Position numbers and translations under genes: made by a program. This document shows positions 50,090 to 58,759 of a DNA stretch of 64,000 nucleotides, piece by piece (the first letter of the stretch is position 1; each line of letters starts with the position of its first letter). Location of the stretch: the NCBI RefSeq assembly GCF_002272075.1, contig NZ_NPBJ01000027.1, positions 62,001 to 126,000 on the forward strand. The letters are read 5' to 3'. Source of the stretch: Terribacillus saccharophilus (GTDB lineage: Bacteria; Bacillota; Bacilli; Bacillales; Amphibacillaceae). Below the pieces are notes generated by a model, which was given only the letters and a program-made list of their open reading frames with translations, had not been told where the DNA came from and made no database searches.

Positions 50090-51375
50090 TGAAGATTGGT
50101 GTAATTGCAGATGATCTAACTGGTGGAAATGGAACTGGTGTTAAGCTGACGAAGCTTGGATATAACGTTGCGACGATGGTCTTCTACGACCATCTCCCTT
50201 CCTCAGACCAGATCAACGGTGTGATTGTCGATACCGATAGCCGATATGTTAAGAGAGAGGTCGCGCACCGTCGTGTGAAAACGGTTGCGGAAAACTTGAA
50301 GAAGTGGGAGACGGATATCGTCTGCAAGCGGATCGACAGTACAGTACGCGGTAATATCGGTGTTGAGCTTGATACACTGCTCGATGAACTGGGAACGCAA
50401 GCAGTTGCTGTCGTCGTACCAGCTTATCCGGATTCCGGACGAATCGTATCTGGCGGGTACTTGCTCGTTCACGGCGTACCTGTTCAATTGTCAGATGTGG
50501 GTAAGGATCCGGTTAAACCGGTTACAGAATCACATGTGCCAAAACTGGTAGAAAAACAGAGTAAATTCAACGTAGCAAGCATCGGCCTTGAGACAATCCT
50601 TGCAGGCAAGCAAGCGATTGAGAGCAAGATGCAGGAAGCAATTGACGCCGGTGCCAGAATCATCGTGCCGGATGTTATCACGAATGAAGACATTGATGCA
50701 GTTGCAGGTGCCATGGCAGAGCTTGAAGCTTACCAGATGGTGCCGACTGATCCTGGCCCGCTGACAGCGGCATTCGCCCGCGCATTCAGTCGGAAGCGGA
50801 TGAAGGATAAGAAAATTATCGTCACAGTTGGAAGTGTCACATCGAATAGCTCGAAACAGCTGCAATATCTGAAGGATAAGACGAATCTCCGACCAATTTA
50901 TGTGGATTCCAAAAAGCTGGCGACAGTGGATGGTGTCTGGGATGAAGAGGTAGATCGGGTCATTGCTCTGGCAAAGCAGGAAATGGAGAAGCAGGATATA
51001 CTGCTAATCACAACTGATGCACCTGGTTCTGAAATCCTTGATTTGAAAACGCTTGGAGCACAGCAGGGCGTGAGTCAGGATGCGTTGGCGAAACGTATTG
51101 CCGATGGTCTCGGCAAAATAACACGAGTTGTTGTACAAGAAAGCAAGTTTGAAATTGGGGGCTGTTTCTCTAGTGGTGGAGATGTAACCGCTTCACTGTG
51201 CTCGATAAGCAGAGCAGAAGGAATTCAGCTGTTGGATGAAATCCTGCCTCTAATCGCTTATGGGAAATTTATGGGAGGATACCTGGATGGCATTCCAATC
51301 GTAACCAAAGGCGGCACAGCAGGCGGAATGAAAGCAATTTATACAAGCGTGAAATATTTGGAAGCTAAATTTTAA
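50089..51375 (+). CDS. dtnK: Four-carbon acid sugar kinase (DUF1537; D-threonate/D-erythronate kinase)
   Basis: 428 aa; ATG overlaps the regulator stop by ATGA. N-terminal IGVIADDLTGGNGTGVKL (catalytic Asp, substrate side), VCKRIDSTVRGNIGVELDTLL, VVPAYPDSGRIVSGGYLLV; C-terminal nucleotide part FSSGGDVTASLCS and VTKGGTAGG. These match the DUF1537 kinases DtnK/DenK/OtnK. The next gene is PdxA2, which sets D-threonate (4-phosphate) as the likely pathway. Gene symbol follows that context. Confidence 0.88.
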   Translation: MKIGVIADDLTGGNGTGVKLTKLGYNVATMVFYDHLPSSDQINGVIVDTDSRYVKREVAHRRVKTVAENLKKWETDIVCKRIDSTVRGNIGVELDTLLDELGTQAVAVVVPAYPDSGRIVSGGYLLVHGVPVQLSDVGKDPVKPVTESHVPKLVEKQSKFNVASIGLETILAGKQAIESKMQEAIDAGARIIVPDVITNEDIDAVAGAMAELEAYQMVPTDPGPLTAAFARAFSRKRMKDKKIIVTVGSVTSNSSKQLQYLKDKTNLRPIYVDSKKLATVDGVWDEEVDRVIALAKQEMEKQDILLITTDAPGSEILDLKTLGAQQGVSQDALAKRIADGLGKITRVVVQESKFEIGGCFSSGGDVTASLCSISRAEGIQLLDEILPLIAYGKFMGGYLDGIPIVTKGGTAGGMKAIYTSVKYLEAKF

Positions 51376-51388
51376 GGAGGAATAAACA

Positions 51389-52399
51389 ATGACAGAAAGA
51401 GCAATTATCGCAATTCCAATGGGAGATCCAGCAGGTATCGGACCGGAAATTACAATGAAGTCACTAACAAAACAGGAAATTTATGATGTATGTAAACCAC
51501 TTGTGATCGGTGATACAGCAGTCATCAAAAAAGCTATTGAAATCGTTGAAGCGAATCTAGAAGTAAATGAAGTTTCCTCTCCGACAGAAGGAAAATATGA
51601 ACTAGGTACTGTCGACGTAATCAATCTGGACAACATTGATATCGAAAAGCTAGAGTACGGTCAAGTTTCCGTTCAAGGCGGCCAAGGCGCGTTCGAATAT
51701 ATCAAGAAATCTGTAGAGCTTGCGATGGATGGTCAAGTACAGGCACTAGCGACAACACCGATTAATAAAGAGTCCTTGAAAGCAGCCAAAGTTCCTTACA
51801 TCGGACATACAGAAATGCTTGAAGACCTTGCTGGCACGGATGATCCGCTGACAATGTTCGAAGTAAACGGCATGCGTATCTTCTTCCTTACACGTCACCT
51901 TTCCTTGAAAGATGCTATCGCGCAGATGACGAAAGAAAGAGTTCAAGATTACCTGATCCGCTGTGACAGAGCACTTCAGCGTCTAGGGGTGGAAAATCGC
52001 CGCTTTGCAGTGGCAGGCTTGAACCCGCATAGCGGTGAAGGCGGCTTGTTCGGCTGGGAGGAAGTAGAACAAATCAAACCTGGTATCGAGCTTGCTGTTA
52101 AAGACGGTATCGATGCAGTCGGACCAGTTCCTGCAGACTCTGTATTCTTCCAAGCACTTAACGGCAAGTACGATGCAGTTCTTTCCTTGTATCATGACCA
52201 AGGTCATATCGCAGCGAAGATGACAGATTTCCACCGTACTGTTTCCATCACGAATGGTCTGCCGTTCTTGCGTACATCCGTTGACCACGGTACAGCATTC
52301 GATATTGCTGGTAAAAACATCGCGGAAAGCATCAGCATGGAAGAATGTATCAAAGTTGCAGCACAATATGCACCAAACTTTACTCGTACGACACTTTAA
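51389..52399 (+). CDS. pdxA2: 4-phospho-D-threonate 3-dehydrogenase (PdxA2)
   Basis: 336 aa; ATG with AAGGAGGAAT upstream. PdxA family: [39 protein letters not shown] and metal ligands in [28 protein letters not shown] and [11 protein letters not shown]. Downstream of a DUF1537 kinase it acts as the catabolic paralogue of PdxA, oxidising and decarboxylating 4-phospho-D-threonate to dihydroxyacetone phosphate and CO2. A 17-bp inverted repeat follows. Confidence 0.93.
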   Translation: MTERAIIAIPMGDPAGIGPEITMKSLTKQEIYDVCKPLVIGDTAVIKKAIEIVEANLEVNEVSSPTEGKYELGTVDVINLDNIDIEKLEYGQVSVQGGQGAFEYIKKSVELAMDGQVQALATTPINKESLKAAKVPYIGHTEMLEDLAGTDDPLTMFEVNGMRIFFLTRHLSLKDAIAQMTKERVQDYLIRCDRALQRLGVENRRFAVAGLNPHSGEGGLFGWEEVEQIKPGIELAVKDGIDAVGPVPADSVFFQALNGKYDAVLSLYHDQGHIAAKMTDFHRTVSITNGLPFLRTSVDHGTAFDIAGKNIAESISMEECIKVAAQYAPNFTRTTL

Positions 52400-52412
52400 G
52401 CAAAACAATATA

Positions 52413-52454
52413 CCGTCAGAAAGGAAGGATGCGTTAGTCCTTCCTTTCTGACGG
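52413..52454 (+). repeat. 17-bp perfect inverted repeat between pdxA2 and gntP-like gene
   Basis: CCGTCAGAAAGGAAGGA (52413-52429) and its exact reverse complement (52438-52454), 8-base loop. No T-run. It could protect the upstream mRNA from exonuclease or be a processing point. Confidence 0.7.
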
Positions 52455-52497
52455 ACAACAATGAAAACACTTACAAAGGGATTTGGGGGAAATCATC

Positions 52498-53844
52498 ATG
52501 CCATTACTGATTATAGCTTTAGGTGTACTATTATTGCTTATTATGATTATGGGACTTAAGCTCAATACATTTGTTTCGTTGATTATTGTTTCCTTTATCG
52601 TCGCATTGCTGTTAGGCATGCCGATGTCAGAAGTAGTTGGCTCAATTGAAAGCGGTTTAGGCGGTACGCTCGGACATATCGCACTGATATTCGGTATGGG
52701 TGCTATGCTTGGCCGTCTGATTGCAGACGCTGGAGGTGCCAATCGAATTGCGACTACGCTTATTGATAGATTCGGTGAAAAACGGATTCAATGGGCAGTT
52801 CTATTTGCTTCCTTCATCGTTGGTATTGCTTTGTTCCTTGAAGTAACAATTGTCTTGCTTATTCCGATCATCTTCTCGATCGCAAAAGAATTGAAAGTAT
52901 CTATCGTGCATCTTGGATTGCCGATGGTAACAGCGGCACTTGCAACACACGCATTCCTTCCGCCGCACCCAGGTCCAACTGCAGTAGCAGCGGAATATGG
53001 TGCTAATATTGGACTTATGCTTATTTATGGTATCATCGTTGCAATTCCTACTGTTATCCTTGCAGGTATTCTGTATCCGAAGCTTGCTAAAAGAATTGTT
53101 CCGACTGCATGGACACGTGAGGGCAGTGCATCCTTTGGTGTAGCGAAAACATTCAAAGAAGAGGAAATGCCAGGTTTCGGTATCAGTGTCTTCACAGCAT
53201 TATTCCCGGTTATCCTCATGGCAATCGGTGCGGCTGTGGATATCCTGCAAACATCATTGAAGTTCGATGACAATATGTTGATAGAAATCATTCGTTTTGT
53301 GGGTAACTCATCCACAGCAATGGTAATTTCCCTGTTAGTTGCGATATACACAATGGGGATAAGAAGAAATATCCCGATCAAGAAACTGATGGATTCTTGT
53401 GGATCTGCTATCAATGCACTTGGTATGCTGCTATTGATCATCGGTGGAGGCGGAGCCTTGAAGCAGGTGCTTATCGATGGTGGTGTAGGTGACTATGTTG
53501 CTTCTATCTTTGCAGACACTTCTATGTCACCAGTATTCTTCGCCTGGATGGTCGCGGCAATACTTCGTATCTGTCTTGGATCCGGAACTGTGGCTACACT
53601 GACAACGGCAGGTTTGGTCATTCCGTCACTAGGTACAATGCCGGATGTTAACCTGGAGCTGGTTGCTCTTGCCACGGGTGCAGGCAGTGCGATTGCTTCT
53701 CATGTCAACGATGCTGGATTCTGGATGGTAAAAGAATCACTTGGTATGACATTGAAAGAAGCCTTTGGTACGTATACGGTACTATCGACCGTTGTAGCTG
53801 TTTCTGGTCTAGCATTTACGATGATTTTGGATATCTTCATCTAA
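52498..53844 (+). CDS. GntP-family permease, putative threonate/acid-sugar importer
   Basis: 448 aa from ATG 52498 (GGGGGAAATC upstream). About twelve hydrophobic segments. GntP signatures: LKLNTFVSLIIVSFIVALLLGM, GGTLGHIALIFGMGAMLGRL, THAFLPPHPGPTAVAAEYGA and AGSAIASHVNDAGFWMVKE. GntP members carry gluconate or similar acids with protons. Last gene of the operon. Confidence 0.93.
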   Translation: MPLLIIALGVLLLLIMIMGLKLNTFVSLIIVSFIVALLLGMPMSEVVGSIESGLGGTLGHIALIFGMGAMLGRLIADAGGANRIATTLIDRFGEKRIQWAVLFASFIVGIALFLEVTIVLLIPIIFSIAKELKVSIVHLGLPMVTAALATHAFLPPHPGPTAVAAEYGANIGLMLIYGIIVAIPTVILAGILYPKLAKRIVPTAWTREGSASFGVAKTFKEEEMPGFGISVFTALFPVILMAIGAAVDILQTSLKFDDNMLIEIIRFVGNSSTAMVISLLVAIYTMGIRRNIPIKKLMDSCGSAINALGMLLLIIGGGGALKQVLIDGGVGDYVASIFADTSMSPVFFAWMVAAILRICLGSGTVATLTTAGLVIPSLGTMPDVNLELVALATGAGSAIASHVNDAGFWMVKESLGMTLKEAFGTYTVLSTVVAVSGLAFTMILDIFI

Positions 53845-53847
53845 GGA

Positions 53848-53886
53848 AACACCCCGGTCAAGCGATACTTGACCGGGGTGTTTTTT
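53848..53886. terminator. Bidirectional terminator between gntP-like gene and uppP
   Basis: AACACCCCGGTCAAG / CTTGACCGGGGTGTT, 4-6 base loop, T6 tail. The uppP stop codon is near 53885. Confidence 0.9.
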
Positions 53887-54697
53887 ATAGTAGAAACAAT
53901 GTGATGATCGCTAAGAATAAGCAATAGATAGAGAAATATATCAATTTACCTTTTTTCATGACGTCGATAAACCATTTCAGGGCAAAATAAGTCCCTATGA
54001 GAGAGGCGAAAAAAGCTACAGCATACGCGATTAGATAATCCGTAGTAATATTTTGATTGAACATGTCAGGAATTTCTAGGATACTAGCTCCTAAGCTTAC
54101 CGGTATATATAGTAAAAAGGAGAACATTAATGCTGTGTCTCGATTCATACCTGTCAGCATGCCTGTCACCACTGTCGCACCGGAGCGACTCACGCCAGGT
54201 ATAAGAGCTATTGATTGTCCAAGTCCAACCAATAGTGCCTCTTTCCAGCCTATTTTTTTCATATCCTTCGTTCCTTTGATATTTCTGATTAGGAATAAAG
54301 ATATTGCAGTTAAAAGTAGTGCGATGCCAACCGTAAATGTACTCTTCAGATTCTCTCCAATAAAATCGTTAAATAACAATCCCAATAATGCTGCTGGTAT
54401 CGTCCCAATAATAAGATAGATGACGAGATTAAAATCATCTTTTTTTGTTTCTTCTCGTTTCACTATGTATTGGTAAGATGACGTAGCCAATCTGGCAATT
54501 TGGTTTTTATAAACAAGTATCACAGCGATAAGAGAAGCTGTGTTAACGATTACTTCAAAGTTTAAATCCTTTACTTCTATACCTAACAGATGCTGCGCAA
54601 TGATTAAATGTCCGCTGGAACTAATAGGAATAGGTTCAGATATTCCCTGGATAAGACCTAAAAAGAGATATTTAACGAGCAAAATCCATAAATCCAT
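53885..54697 (-). CDS. uppP: Undecaprenyl-diphosphate phosphatase (UppP/BacA family)
   Basis: 270 aa from ATG 54697 (GAGG 9 bases upstream). Seven to eight hydrophobic segments. Motif 1 is LGLIQGISEPIPISSSGHL with Gln-x3-Glu in place of the usual Glu-x3-Glu, and the conserved His; motif 2 is IPGVSRSGATVVTGML with Arg-Ser. It recycles undecaprenyl pyrophosphate and gives bacitracin resistance. It is divergent from two tandem SEDS genes and shares a regulatory palindrome with them. AT-richer than neighbours; may have been acquired with the SEDS pair. Confidence 0.9.
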   Translation of the reverse strand: MDLWILLVKYLFLGLIQGISEPIPISSSGHLIIAQHLLGIEVKDLNFEVIVNTASLIAVILVYKNQIARLATSSYQYIVKREETKKDDFNLVIYLIIGTIPAALLGLLFNDFIGENLKSTFTVGIALLLTAISLFLIRNIKGTKDMKKIGWKEALLVGLGQSIALIPGVSRSGATVVTGMLTGMNRDTALMFSFLLYIPVSLGASILEIPDMFNQNITTDYLIAYAVAFFASLIGTYFALKWFIDVMKKGKLIYFSIYCLFLAIITLFLL

Positions 54698-54789
54698 AAT
54701 TAATTTCCTCACTATTTGTTTCTGACTTTTTTCTCACTAGGATACCATATAGAAATGTTGATGATTTGTCAATGTATAGGTAGAAATTT

Positions 54790-54824
54790 AGCGGTAATGT
54801 TGACATATTGTCAACATTACCGCT
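54790..54824. promoter_or_regulatory. 35-bp palindrome with divergent -35 elements for uppP and the SEDS pair
   Basis: AGCGGTAATGTTGACA (54790-54805), 3-base spacer, then its exact reverse complement (54809-54824). TTGACA occurs on both strands: on the plus strand it leads, after 18 bases, to TATCAT (54824-54829); on the minus strand to an AT-rich box TAAATT. A protein bound to the dyad would block both promoters. Confidence 0.65.
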
Positions 54825-54884
54825 ATCATGGCGAAAGTCGGTAATTTCTAAATGACTTAGTTTTCTTAATTGGAGATGCTCAAT

Positions 54885-56015
54885 ATGTTATCGAAAATGA
54901 AAGAGCTAGATAAGACGTTATTCTTTTTGGTTATTTGTATTTGCTTATTTGGATTGATTATGGTGTATAGCGCTAGCTACCCATTAGGTTCAATAAAATA
55001 TAATGCCTCAAACTTCTTTTTTCATCGACAATGGATCTCTTTTTTGATAGGAATTTTTGCTATGACAATAGGTTTTTTCCTGCCCTACAAGCTGTATCAA
55101 AAATGGAGTCCGCTTCTTGTTATAGGATCAATGATACTACTCATACTTGTCCTCACACCTTGGTTTGGAGAAGTTCGGAATAACTCCCAGCGTTGGCTGC
55201 AGTTAGGTCCTCTCGTCCTCCAACCGGGAGAATTCGTGAAGTTTACAATGGTTGTCTATTTTGCATCTGTTTGCGGAAAAAAACATAAGGCACTTACAAG
55301 TTTCAGAAAAGAATTATTACCGCCGCTCTTACTGCTAGGGGTGGTATTCCTACTTATTCTTATGCAGCCGGATCTAGGGACTGCTACTTCTATAGCAATA
55401 CCTTGTTTCTTTATTCTGCTATGTGCAGGTATCAAGAAACGTCATCTGTTCGCCATCGCTGGAGTTGGTGCATGTGCTGTAATTTATTTAGCTGTATCTG
55501 CTCCTTATCGATTAGCACGTATTTTATCCTTTCAAAACCCATTCAGTGATCCGAATGGTAAAGGCTATCAGCTGATTAATGGTTATGAAGCCATCGCTTC
55601 TGGCGGTGTGTTTGGAAAAGGTATGGGAGGCAGTGTTCAGAAACTCGGTTTTCTTCCCGAAGCTCATACCGATTTTATTATGGCAGTCGTTTTGGAGGAA
55701 CTGGGTACTTTGGGGCTGGCTGTAGTGTTCTTCCTTTATTTTGGGTTTCTCATAAAAGGAGTCTACATAGCATTGCATGCAAAGAATTCATACGGAACTT
55801 TATTGACGATTGGGTTTTTGTTTCAGATTATGGTTCAAGTAGTTTTTAACTTAGGTGCAGTTGCCGGTCTTTTACCGATTACGGGGATACCATTGCCCTT
55901 TATCAGTTATGGCGGTTCCTCTCTTATTGTGAATCTATTTACGATGGGTATTATTTTGCAGATATCGCGGAATGCCAAACAAATCCGCATTCCTATCGTG
56001 GAAAGAAGGCGTTAA
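54885..56015 (+). CDS. SEDS peptidoglycan glycosyltransferase, FtsW/SpoVE type
   Basis: 376 aa from ATG 54885 (GGAG 9 bases upstream). Ten hydrophobic segments. GLIMVYSASYPLGS start, KFTMVVYFASV, QPDLGTATSIAIPCFF, then the active-site loop QNPFSDPNGKGYQLIN, ASGGVFGKGMGGSVQKLGFL and EAHTDFIMAVVLEELG with the catalytic Asp of the HTDFI motif. Ends GIPLPFISYGGSSL. It polymerises lipid II into glycan strands. A partner class B PBP is not in the locus. Confidence 0.92.
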   Translation: MLSKMKELDKTLFFLVICICLFGLIMVYSASYPLGSIKYNASNFFFHRQWISFLIGIFAMTIGFFLPYKLYQKWSPLLVIGSMILLILVLTPWFGEVRNNSQRWLQLGPLVLQPGEFVKFTMVVYFASVCGKKHKALTSFRKELLPPLLLLGVVFLLILMQPDLGTATSIAIPCFFILLCAGIKKRHLFAIAGVGACAVIYLAVSAPYRLARILSFQNPFSDPNGKGYQLINGYEAIASGGVFGKGMGGSVQKLGFLPEAHTDFIMAVVLEELGTLGLAVVFFLYFGFLIKGVYIALHAKNSYGTLLTIGFLFQIMVQVVFNLGAVAGLLPITGIPLPFISYGGSSLIVNLFTMGIILQISRNAKQIRIPIVERRR

Positions 56016-56017
56016 CT

Positions 56018-57205
56018 ATGTTTGTAAAGAAATTGCGGTTGGCCGAGTTGGATAAGCTGATCTTAATCATATTATGTTTGTTGTGCGGAATCAGTATTTT
56101 GTTCATTTTTAGTACGCAGTCTGGAGGGCAATTCGGTGCCCAGAATTTTGCATTGAAACAATCTATCAATTATGTAATTGGCTTTACTTTATTGTTATTG
56201 TTCAGACTATTGGATTTGAATCAGCTTCGTTTACTAGCTTGGTCATTCTACATCGTTTCAGTTTTGTCTCTATTGCTTCTTACTATTGCACCGGAATCGA
56301 TTGCGCCTAATATATTGGGGGCGAAGAGATGGTTCAGTATTCCTTTCGTAGGATCTATCCAGCCATCAGAGTTTTTCCGTATTAGTTTAATTGTAATAGT
56401 AGCCAAATTAATAGCAGATCTTAAAGAAAAGAGCTTACATAGAACAATGCAGGAGGATTTGCTTCTACTGGGTAAGATATTGCTGGTAACGATTCCTCCT
56501 AGCTTGCTTGTCTATCAGCAGCCAGATACAGGTATGGTCATGCTTTACATGTTTGCGATAGTGGCAATGTTAGGAATGATAAAGCTTAATAAAATTGTGG
56601 TGACAATAGGCATACTTGTTCCTTTACTAGCTATCAGTATAATTGCTTGCTTATTCTTATTTAAACCAGAGATTATTTATGATGACGTTATACCGAAGCT
56701 GAAACCTCATCAGCAGGACCGAATCATTGGCTGGCTGGATCCAAGTGATAACAGCAACCAAGCTTTTCAAAGCAGAAGATCTGTTTTAGCAGTTGGAACA
56801 GGCGGATTGATAGGAAAAGGAATAGAAGGCGGAAATGTGTATGTCCCGGAAAAGCACACAGATTTTATCTTTGCTTCTATTGCAGAAGAGGGAGGTTTTC
56901 TGACGGGGGCAGCTGTTATTTTGCTCTTTTTCCTACTAATAACGAGAATTTTAGAAATAGGTTCAAAGAGTAATGATCCATTCGGAACGTATATCTGTGC
57001 CGGATTGGCTTTAAGTCTTACTATACAAATAGTGCAGAACATAGGTATGGTAGAAGGAATGTTACCAGTTAAAGGCATTGCGCTTCCGTTTTTGACATAT
57101 GGAGGAAGCTCTTTATTTTCTAATATGATTCTTCTGGGAATTGTTATGTCTGTTCGGAATACATATGCCCATCAGTTTTTTGGAGAACCGAAAAGATCTA
57201 CTTAG
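56018..57205 (+). CDS. SEDS peptidoglycan glycosyltransferase, RodA type
   Basis: 395 aa; ATG 2 bases after the previous stop, weak AAGGCG ribosome site, so coupled. LDKLILIILCLLCGISILFI start, IQPSEFFRISLIVIVAKL, QQPDTGMVMLYMF, KPHQQDRIIGWLDPSDNSN (RodA-type loop), QSRRSVLAVGTGGLIGKGIE, and EKHTDFIFASIAEEGG with the catalytic Asp. Ends KGIALPFLTYGGSSLF. RodA proteins make side-wall glycan in most bacteria. Confidence 0.92.
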   Translation: MFVKKLRLAELDKLILIILCLLCGISILFIFSTQSGGQFGAQNFALKQSINYVIGFTLLLLFRLLDLNQLRLLAWSFYIVSVLSLLLLTIAPESIAPNILGAKRWFSIPFVGSIQPSEFFRISLIVIVAKLIADLKEKSLHRTMQEDLLLLGKILLVTIPPSLLVYQQPDTGMVMLYMFAIVAMLGMIKLNKIVVTIGILVPLLAISIIACLFLFKPEIIYDDVIPKLKPHQQDRIIGWLDPSDNSNQAFQSRRSVLAVGTGGLIGKGIEGGNVYVPEKHTDFIFASIAEEGGFLTGAAVILLFFLLITRILEIGSKSNDPFGTYICAGLALSLTIQIVQNIGMVEGMLPVKGIALPFLTYGGSSLFSNMILLGIVMSVRNTYAHQFFGEPKRST

Positions 57206-57279
57206 AAAATCAAAAGATATCGAAATAATAAAAAGCCTAAAATAAGAGAAATCGCCCCCATCAAGCTGAGACATATAGA

Positions 57280-57340
57280 GCACCTCCAAAGTCGGAAACA
57301 AATTATTACGTTCCGTAACAAATATGGAGGTGTTTTTTTT
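57280..57340 (+). terminator. Terminator after the SEDS pair, with nested stem
   Basis: Outer stem CACCTCC (57281-57287) / GGAGGTG (57326-57332), inner GGAAAC / GTTCC hairpin, T8 tail. Confidence 0.7.
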
Positions 57341-57386
57341 ATGGGCGCAATAAATGAGGGGGCGGACCCAGTACGGTAATCTGCTT

Positions 57387-57803
57387 TTATAAGTCTTTAT
57401 TTATGACAATAGAGAGTTTATAGTTTGCATACTGGTTTAAGGATTCCAAAAACGCATTCATTGTTTCGTTAGACTGAAATTTACATTCTAGGAGGTAACA
57501 GCCATCTCCGCTGATTTTGTAGTTCTGGATAATAGACGCTTTTTGTGTATTCACAAACGATAGATAAGGCCTGTGATTTGTATTTTGTATAATGATGGTT
57601 ATGAAAGCGTGTATGTAAAATCCCATTTTGACTTCATTAACTTTTATTGTATAAGCTTCGATAATACCGCTATCCTCTAATTTTGCCACTCTAGCTGACG
57701 CAGCAGGTCCAGTCAAATGGACTTTTTCACCTAGCTCCTTCATGGTGACTCGACTGTTCTTAGAAAGTTCTTTTAGGATATGAATATCTGTATTGTCTAA
57801 CAT
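57387..57803 (-). CDS. Lrp/AsnC-family regulator
   Basis: 138 aa; ATG with AAAGGAGT upstream. HTH at residues 5-50: LDNTDIHILKELSKNSRVTMKELGEKVHLTGPAASARV. C-terminal RAM domain residues 65-138 (GFYIHAFITIIIQ, GDGCYLLECKFQSNETMNAF). Divergent from an MBL hydrolase and probably regulates it or itself; TAAAGTC arms lie in the gap. Confidence 0.9.
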   Translation of the reverse strand: MLDNTDIHILKELSKNSRVTMKELGEKVHLTGPAASARVAKLEDSGIIEAYTIKVNEVKMGFYIHAFITIIIQNTNHRPYLSFVNTQKASIIQNYKISGDGCYLLECKFQSNETMNAFLESLNQYANYKLSIVINKDL

Positions 57804-57823
57804 GATGTAACTCCTTTCATTAA

Positions 57824-57849
57824 TAAAGTCAACTAGCCAAAAGACTTTA
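57824..57849. promoter_or_regulatory. Inverted repeat in the Lrp-MBL divergent gap
   Basis: TAAAGTC (57824-57830) and GACTTTA (57843-57849), 12-base spacer. Possible Lrp operator; unproven. Confidence 0.4.
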
Positions 57850-57933
57850 CTTAGAGTATGTATCTATAGATAGGTCATTATATAGAATATACATAGTGCC
57901 GAGGAAAGTACAAAAAAGAGGAGCGAAATTTTT

Positions 57934-58695
57934 ATGAATATAACCACAATACGTAATGCAACAATCGTAGTCGAGTATGCAGGGAAAAAGTTTTTAATAG
58001 ACCCAATGTTAGCAGACAAAGGTTCATTTCCGCCTTTTCCAAATTCTCCGAGGCAAGATCAAAAGAACCCTGTCGTAAGTTTACCACTTTCTATTGATAG
58101 TATAATCCAGGATATTGATGCTGTTGTTGTCACGCATCTGCACACCGATCACTGGGATAATGCAGCTAAAGATGCGTTACCAAAAGAACTTAAAGTATTT
58201 TCCCAAAATGACGAAGATGCAGAAGAGATTCGAAAAGCAGGTTTTGAAAATGTTGAAGTTCTTACGAGTGAAACTGTCTTTGAAGGTGTTCAATTAATCA
58301 AAACAAAAGGTGAACACGGCAGAGGAGAAATATTAAAAATGGCAGGGCTTGTTTGCGGCATTGTGTTTAAGCATGAGAGCGAACAAACATTATATGTAGC
58401 TGGCGATACAGTCTGGTATGAAGAAGTTGGAAATACAATCGATACTCATAAACCAGAGGTTATCGTGGTTAACGCTGGCGATAACCAATTTTTAGAGGGA
58501 GGTTCTCTGGTAATGGGGAAAGAAGACGTCTATGAAGTGTATAAAGCAGCCACCAATGCAAAGATTATTGCAGTGCATATGGAAGCGGTCAACCATTGGA
58601 CATTGTCTAAGGAAGAATTGAAAAGCTTTAGTCATGAAAAAGGTATCAACTCAAATGTGTTAGTACCGGATGATGGCGAATCATATACCTTCTAA
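57934..58695 (+). CDS. MBL-fold metallohydrolase
   Basis: 253 aa; ATG with GAGGAG upstream. Zinc motif THLHTDHWDN (HxHxDH), then GEHGRGE and AGDTVWYEEV (metal-bridging Asp), and C-terminal HMEAVNHWTLS. UlaG-like or L-ascorbate-lactonase-like MBL family, by the short 250-residue layout and NITTIRNATIVVEYAGKKFL start. Substrate unknown. Confidence 0.88.
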   Translation: MNITTIRNATIVVEYAGKKFLIDPMLADKGSFPPFPNSPRQDQKNPVVSLPLSIDSIIQDIDAVVVTHLHTDHWDNAAKDALPKELKVFSQNDEDAEEIRKAGFENVEVLTSETVFEGVQLIKTKGEHGRGEILKMAGLVCGIVFKHESEQTLYVAGDTVWYEEVGNTIDTHKPEVIVVNAGDNQFLEGGSLVMGKEDVYEVYKAATNAKIIAVHMEAVNHWTLSKEELKSFSHEKGINSNVLVPDDGESYTF

Positions 58696-58721
58696 TAGAA
58701 GGACTTATAAAATTATATTAA

Positions 58722-58754
58722 AAAAGGAGATCAGCCCGGCTGTTCTCCTTTCCT
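58722..58754. terminator. Bidirectional terminator
   Basis: AAAGGAGATCA / TGTTCTCCTTT with a GC-rich loop, A- and T-runs on both sides. Confidence 0.75.
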
Positions 58755-58759
58755 TTATA

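Noticed and set aside
53885-54697. Inactive UppP because of Gln in place of the first Glu
   Set aside because: The (E/Q)xxxE pattern is accepted in the family and other active-site residues are present.
54790-54824. Palindrome before SEDS genes as a terminator
   Set aside because: No T-run on either side and it is upstream of divergent genes; operator/promoter is a better reading.
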